From NCBI RefSeq assembly GCF_014645835.1, contig NZ_BMMM01000036.1, positions 1 to 54,239 of the forward strand: a stretch of DNA of 54,239 bases. Reading direction: 5' to 3'. A program made the translations under genes and the position numbers. Positions 50,766 through 54,239 of this stretch are shown one piece after another (the stretch's first letter is position 1; every line of letters begins with the position of its first letter). Source of the DNA: Streptomyces albiflavescens (GTDB lineage: Bacteria; Actinomycetota; Actinomycetes; Streptomycetales; Streptomycetaceae). The notes below the pieces were generated by a model that had not been told where the DNA came from, ran no database searches, and worked only from the letters and a program-made list of their open reading frames with translations.

Positions 50766-51671
50766 TCAAGGAAGGACACCTGCCGGGGTGCGCACGGCCT
50801 GACGCAGGCGGGCGGCGTCCTGGCTGGGCGGCGCGCCGAACCGGCGGCGATACTCCCGGCTGAACTGTGACGGGTTGTCATAGCCGACGCGGTGGCCGAC
50901 CCCGGTGACGTCGCCCGGTTGCGTGGCGAGCAGCAGCCGGGCCTCCTGCAGCCGGATCTGCTTCTGGAACTGGATGGGGCTCATCGCGGTCACCGCCTGG
51001 AAGTTGCGGTAGAAGGCGGAGACGCTCATGCCGGCCATGCGTGCCACCTCGTCGACCCGGAAGGGCTCGGCGTAGTGCTCGCGGATCCAGCGCACTGCCC
51101 GGGAGACGTGGCTGAGGCTGCTGTCGGCCAGGCCGAGCTGACGAACCGTCGCGCCTTGCTCGCCGGTGATCACACGCCACAGGATCTCGCGCTTGATCAG
51201 CGGGGCCAAAACGGCCCGGTCGCGGGGCTCGTCGAGCAGGCGCAGCAGCCGCACCACCGCGTCGAGCAGCGCGGCCGGAGCGTCGCTGACGGCGATCCCC
51301 GACGGAACGCCTCCGCCGGCGCGGGGGATGTCTCCGGGACCGGCCTGCAACAGCAGTTCGGCAACGGCGGACGGTTCCAGTGTGAGACCGAAACCGAGGG
51401 CCGGCTGCTCGGGGTCGGCCCGGGCGAACTGCCCCGTGACAGGCAGGTCGACGGATGCGACCAGGTACTGCCCGGGGCCGTACTCGTAGACCCGGTCGCC
51501 CAGCGCGAGGCGCTTGGCCCCCTGGGCGATGACCGCGAGCACCGTGCCGGACATGGAGGGCGCCGGCGGATCCGGCCGGTCGACCTTCGAGATGAGGACG
51601 CCGTCGATGGCGGTGGTCCAGTCGGGCCGGGCATGCCGGGCCAGCAGTGTGCGGAGCTCTTCGAGGTACAT
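50766..51671 (-). CDS. AraC-family regulator with AraC_N domain, paralogue 2 (301 aa)
   Basis: Same architecture as paralogue 1: AraC_N (AVIAQGAKRLALGDRVYEYG, GQYLVASVDLPVTG) and HTH pair (EVARMAGMSVSAFYRNFQAV, VGHRVGYDNPSQFSREYRR). The start is ATG 51671 (MYLEELRTLL), divergent from the monooxygenase operon with copy 3 of the operator between. The 14-base box also sits ~45 bases upstream of its own start, so self-regulation is likely. Confidence 0.9.
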   Translation of the reverse strand: MYLEELRTLLARHARPDWTTAIDGVLISKVDRPDPPAPSMSGTVLAVIAQGAKRLALGDRVYEYGPGQYLVASVDLPVTGQFARADPEQPALGFGLTLEPSAVAELLLQAGPGDIPRAGGGVPSGIAVSDAPAALLDAVVRLLRLLDEPRDRAVLAPLIKREILWRVITGEQGATVRQLGLADSSLSHVSRAVRWIREHYAEPFRVDEVARMAGMSVSAFYRNFQAVTAMSPIQFQKQIRLQEARLLLATQPGDVTGVGHRVGYDNPSQFSREYRRRFGAPPSQDAARLRQAVRTPAGVLP

Positions 51672-51715
51672 GTGTCCATTGCAGCACCATTCCGCGCTGC
51701 AACTCTCGCGTACGC

Positions 51716-51778
51716 GAGGATCGTGCAAGTACGAGCGAGCATCGTTCTAACGTTTCCGCAGGTCAACTCGGTTGAATG
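51716..51778 (+). promoter_or_regulatory. AraC-type operator/promoter element, copy 3 (monooxygenase operon)
   Basis: GAGGATCGTGCAAG (51716-51729), 40 bases, GGTTGAATG (51770-51778), then the monooxygenase start at 51815. A possible -10 is TAACGT (51748-51753), with the regulator box overlapping the -35 position. This is typical of an activator-dependent promoter. Confidence 0.75.
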
Positions 51779-51814
51779 GAATCACCTCACTCCATCACCG
51801 AAAAGAGGACATCC

Positions 51815-52132
51815 ATGATCGCCAACTACGGCTTCAATGCCACCCTGACCGCCAAGCCCGGAATGGGCGACCAGCTGGTCGACCTGCTACTGACCGGCCT
51901 GAACGAGGGCAGCCCCGGCGCGAGCGCACACTGCGTCGTCTACCTCGTCTCCCGTTCCGCGTCCGACCCCGACATCGTCCACGTCACCGAGGGCTGGACC
52001 AGCGAGGAGGACCACCACCGGATCTTCGCCGGCGAGGCCGCCCAGGCCATCGTCGCGCAGATCGACGGACTACTGGCCAAGGAGTCCGAGTACACCGACT
52101 ACGTCCCGGTCCGCGGCAAGGCCGCCTTCTGA
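51815..52132 (+). CDS. ABM-fold putative quinol monooxygenase (105 aa)
   Basis: A small antibiotic-biosynthesis-monooxygenase-like ferredoxin fold: NATLTAKPGMGDQLVDLLLT, CVVYLVSRSASDPDIVHVTE, GWTSEEDHHRIFAGEAAQAI. Such proteins, like YgiN, act on quinols or reactive electrophiles without cofactor. ATG 51815 follows AAAGAGG. It is the first gene of an operon with a hydrolase and an SDR under operator copy 3. Confidence 0.85.
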   Translation: MIANYGFNATLTAKPGMGDQLVDLLLTGLNEGSPGASAHCVVYLVSRSASDPDIVHVTEGWTSEEDHHRIFAGEAAQAIVAQIDGLLAKESEYTDYVPVRGKAAF

Positions 52133-52235
52133 CCCGCCGATCGCCCCATACCCCGGCCCCTGCCGCCTCGGCGCCTGCCGAGCCGGCTCTCTCCTCGCCC
52201 GACCGTCCGCCACCACCCCACGAAAGGCCGCGACC

Positions 52236-53204
52236 ATGACCAGGGCACGACCCACCTTGGACCCCGAACTGCGTGAGCTGCTCGCCGACATGCCCCTCAT
52301 GTCCCAGCTCAGCCCGGAAGTACTCGCGCAACTGCGCCAGCTCCCCTCGACGCCCGTCGAGCCCCTCCTCGCCCACCGGCAGGTCGACCGGCGCGAAGTC
52401 ACCGTGCCCGCCAAGGACGGTGCCCCGATCCCCCTGTCGGTCTTCAGCCCCGCGAACACCGATCGCGCTATCGCCGCACCCTGCGTCTACTGGATGCACG
52501 GCGGCGGGATGGTCATGGGTGACCGCTTCTCGCAGATCGACATCCCCCTGGAGTGGCTCGACGAGTTCGGCGCGGTCGTGGTCTCCGTCGACTACCGGCT
52601 CGCACCCGAGGCCACCGGTACCACCCTGGTCGACGACTGCTACCAGGGACTGCTCTGGGTCGCCGAACACTCCGCCGAACTGGGCATCGATCCCGCCCGG
52701 ATCGTCGTCGCGGGCGCCAGCGCGGGCGGCGGCCTCGCGGCCGGTGTCACCCTGCTGGCCCGCGACCTCGGCACCCCGGCGATCGCCGCGCAGATGCTGA
52801 TCTGCCCCATGCTCGACCACCGCAACACCAGCACCTCCAGCCGCCAGTACTCCGGCGGGCCCGGCGTGTGGACCCGCGAGATGAACGAGTTCGGATGGCG
52901 CTGTGTCCTCGGCGACCTCACCGACCACGAGGTACCCGAGTACGTCTCACCCGCGCTGGCCGACGACCTCTCCGGCCTGCCGACCACCTACATCGACACC
53001 GGCTCCGCCGAAGTCTTCCGCGACGAGGACACCGACTACGCCACCCGCATCTGGGCGGACGGCGGCCAGGCCGAACTCCACGTCTGGGCGGGCGGCTTCC
53101 ACGGCTTCGACGCCCTGTACCCGCAGGCGCGCATCTCGGCCGCAGCCCGCCAGACCCGCACCGCCTGGCTCGCCCGGCTCCTGCTGCCGGACTCCGCCGC
53201 GTAG
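52236..53204 (+). CDS. alpha/beta hydrolase, hormone-sensitive-lipase family (322 aa)
   Basis: The oxyanion motif HGGGMVMGD, DYRLAPEA, nucleophile Ser in GASAGGGLAAG, acid Asp/Glu near DTGSAEVFRDED and His in GGFHGFD complete the triad of HSL-type esterases. It is likely a cytoplasmic esterase for small acyl or aryl esters. ATG 52236 lies behind GAAAGG. It is 103 bases behind the monooxygenase gene and 54 bases before the SDR gene. Confidence 0.9.
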   Translation: MTRARPTLDPELRELLADMPLMSQLSPEVLAQLRQLPSTPVEPLLAHRQVDRREVTVPAKDGAPIPLSVFSPANTDRAIAAPCVYWMHGGGMVMGDRFSQIDIPLEWLDEFGAVVVSVDYRLAPEATGTTLVDDCYQGLLWVAEHSAELGIDPARIVVAGASAGGGLAAGVTLLARDLGTPAIAAQMLICPMLDHRNTSTSSRQYSGGPGVWTREMNEFGWRCVLGDLTDHEVPEYVSPALADDLSGLPTTYIDTGSAEVFRDEDTDYATRIWADGGQAELHVWAGGFHGFDALYPQARISAAARQTRTAWLARLLLPDSAA

Positions 53205-53258
53205 CGCCACCGGCGCACTCACACAACACACGCACGACCGCACACCAGGAGGAACACC

Positions 53259-54020
53259 ATGAAGGTCGCCATCGTCACGGGCGCCAGCTCCGGCATCGGA
53301 CGAAGCGCCGCGATCGAGATCGCCAAAAGCGGAAACGGAGTCATCCTCACCTACGGCACCAACCCACAAGGAGGGCTGGAGACGGCCGCCACCATCGAGA
53401 AGGAGGGCGGCACGGCCGTCGCACTCCCGCTGGACGTCAGCGAAGCGGGCACCTTCGCGGCCTTCCGCGACACAGTGGCTGACGTGCTGCGCGACACCTG
53501 GCAGCGCGAAACCTTCGACTATCTGGTCAACAACGCCGGTTTCGCGCAGACGTCGTTGATCGAGGACACGACCGAGGAGACGTTCGACAGGCTCATGCGA
53601 GTACTGCTCAAGGGCCCGTACTTCCTGACGCAGAAGTTGCTGCCCCTGATGGCGGACGGCGGAGCCATCGTCAATACGAGCAGCAACTCGGCGACGGCGG
53701 CGACCGGCCTGGAGCCTGGCTACTCTGCCTACGCCTCGATGAAGGGCGGACTGGACGTGCTGACCCGGTACATGGCCAAGGAATTCAGCACGCGTGGCAT
53801 CCGCGTCAACGCCGTCTCGCCGGGGTCGACCCGCACTCGGATCGCCGACGACGCCTTCACCCGGTTCCCCGAGGTCGTCCCAGCCCTCGCCGCGAAGACC
53901 GCGCTCGGCCGCGTCGGCGAACCCGACGACATCGGCGCGATGATCGCCACACTGGTCTCCGACGAGAGCCGCTGGGTCACCGCTCAGAACATCGAGGTAT
54001 CGGGCGGCTACAACCTCTAG
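53259..54020 (+). CDS. short-chain dehydrogenase/reductase (253 aa)
   Basis: A classical SDR: NAD(P) motif TGASSGIG (8-15), NNAG (~91-94), catalytic Ser in NTSSNSATAA, and YASMK with Tyr/Lys. The length is normal and the chain ends VTAQNIEVSGGYNL. ATG 53259 is behind AGGAGG. Last gene of the monooxygenase-hydrolase-SDR operon; it probably reduces a ketone or aldehyde in the same detoxification route. Confidence 0.93.
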   Translation: MKVAIVTGASSGIGRSAAIEIAKSGNGVILTYGTNPQGGLETAATIEKEGGTAVALPLDVSEAGTFAAFRDTVADVLRDTWQRETFDYLVNNAGFAQTSLIEDTTEETFDRLMRVLLKGPYFLTQKLLPLMADGGAIVNTSSNSATAATGLEPGYSAYASMKGGLDVLTRYMAKEFSTRGIRVNAVSPGSTRTRIADDAFTRFPEVVPALAAKTALGRVGEPDDIGAMIATLVSDESRWVTAQNIEVSGGYNL

Positions 54021-54239
54021 CAGAAGATCACTGAAAATCTTGGTGCAGGGCGTCTGGCTGTCGGCTGGGCGCCCGTCCTTATGCGGTGTCCTGGCGAGTG
54101 ACGAGGTGTTGCCGGCAGCCCCACGAATACCGCAGCTTTCGAATACGTGACGGGTACCAGCAGTACGCGAGGACCTAGACGAGTCATTCCGAATGCTGAC
54201 GGTGTGTCCGGCAACGCAGACAGGGCGTCCAAGATCGTT
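54021..54239. other. end of window, no gene seen
   Basis: GGGCG and CGCCC around 54048-54075 could form a weak hairpin behind the SDR gene. No frame with a ribosome site is visible in the last 200 bases. Confidence 0.35.

Overview
This is a GC-rich actinobacterial window, almost certainly from Streptomyces. The GTG/TTG starts, GC-rich codon use, a cvnABCD conservon, XRE/DUF5753 and AraC-type regulators, and PKS/NRPS-type genes all point there. It reads as accessory chromosome (or a large plasmid): compact operons separated by stretches of broken genes and insertion-sequence remnants.

Layout. (1) 1-7.4 kb: a plasmid- or phage-like module of small unknown genes around a DUF932 gene. Three palindromes lie at its left edge, the same promoter plus hairpin leader occurs twice, and a perfect GC hairpin follows most genes. 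Two of its genes are broken. (2) 7.4-16.3 kb, minus strand: five genes encoding two dynamin-like GTPases, a coiled-coil membrane-anchored protein, an unknown protein and a large CHAT protease-NTPase-TPR protein. I think this is an undescribed or poorly described conflict/defence system. (3) 16.6-18.0 kb: an unknown protein and a protein built from four tandem winged-helix units. (4) 18.1-21.5 kb: IS630 and IS3 remnants, a Nudix hydrolase, the tail of a carbamoyltransferase and an orphan helicase-associated domain. (5) 21.6-26.1 kb: a second conflict system, a small Trypco1-like protein followed by a trypsin / STAND-NTPase / 14-repeat WD40 protein. (6) 26.4-28.2 kb: a FadD-type acyl-CoA synthetase. 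(7) 28.4-31.4 kb: a gene graveyard with remnants of AbiEii-like, YWTD-propeller, RiPP-methyltransferase, Nudix and SAM-methyltransferase genes.

(8) 31.4-40.4 kb, minus strand: a small biosynthetic operon of KS-ACP without an acyltransferase, a free-standing adenylation domain and an FAD oxidoreductase, followed by the conservon cvnABCD. (9) 41.1-43.0 kb: a GAF-domain sensor overlapping an XRE/DUF5753 regulator. (10) 43.0-44.1 kb: more IS630 debris. (11) 44.1-54.0 kb: a regulon of a PaoABCD-like molybdenum aldehyde/xanthine oxidoreductase operon, a SAM methyltransferase, a monooxygenase-hydrolase-SDR operon, and two paralogous AraC_N regulators. Three copies of one 63-bp promoter/operator element, with the motif GAGGATYGTGCAAG and GGTTSAATG at fixed spacing, stand in front of the three target units and tie them together.

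All family assignments are by reading motifs. No database search was run.
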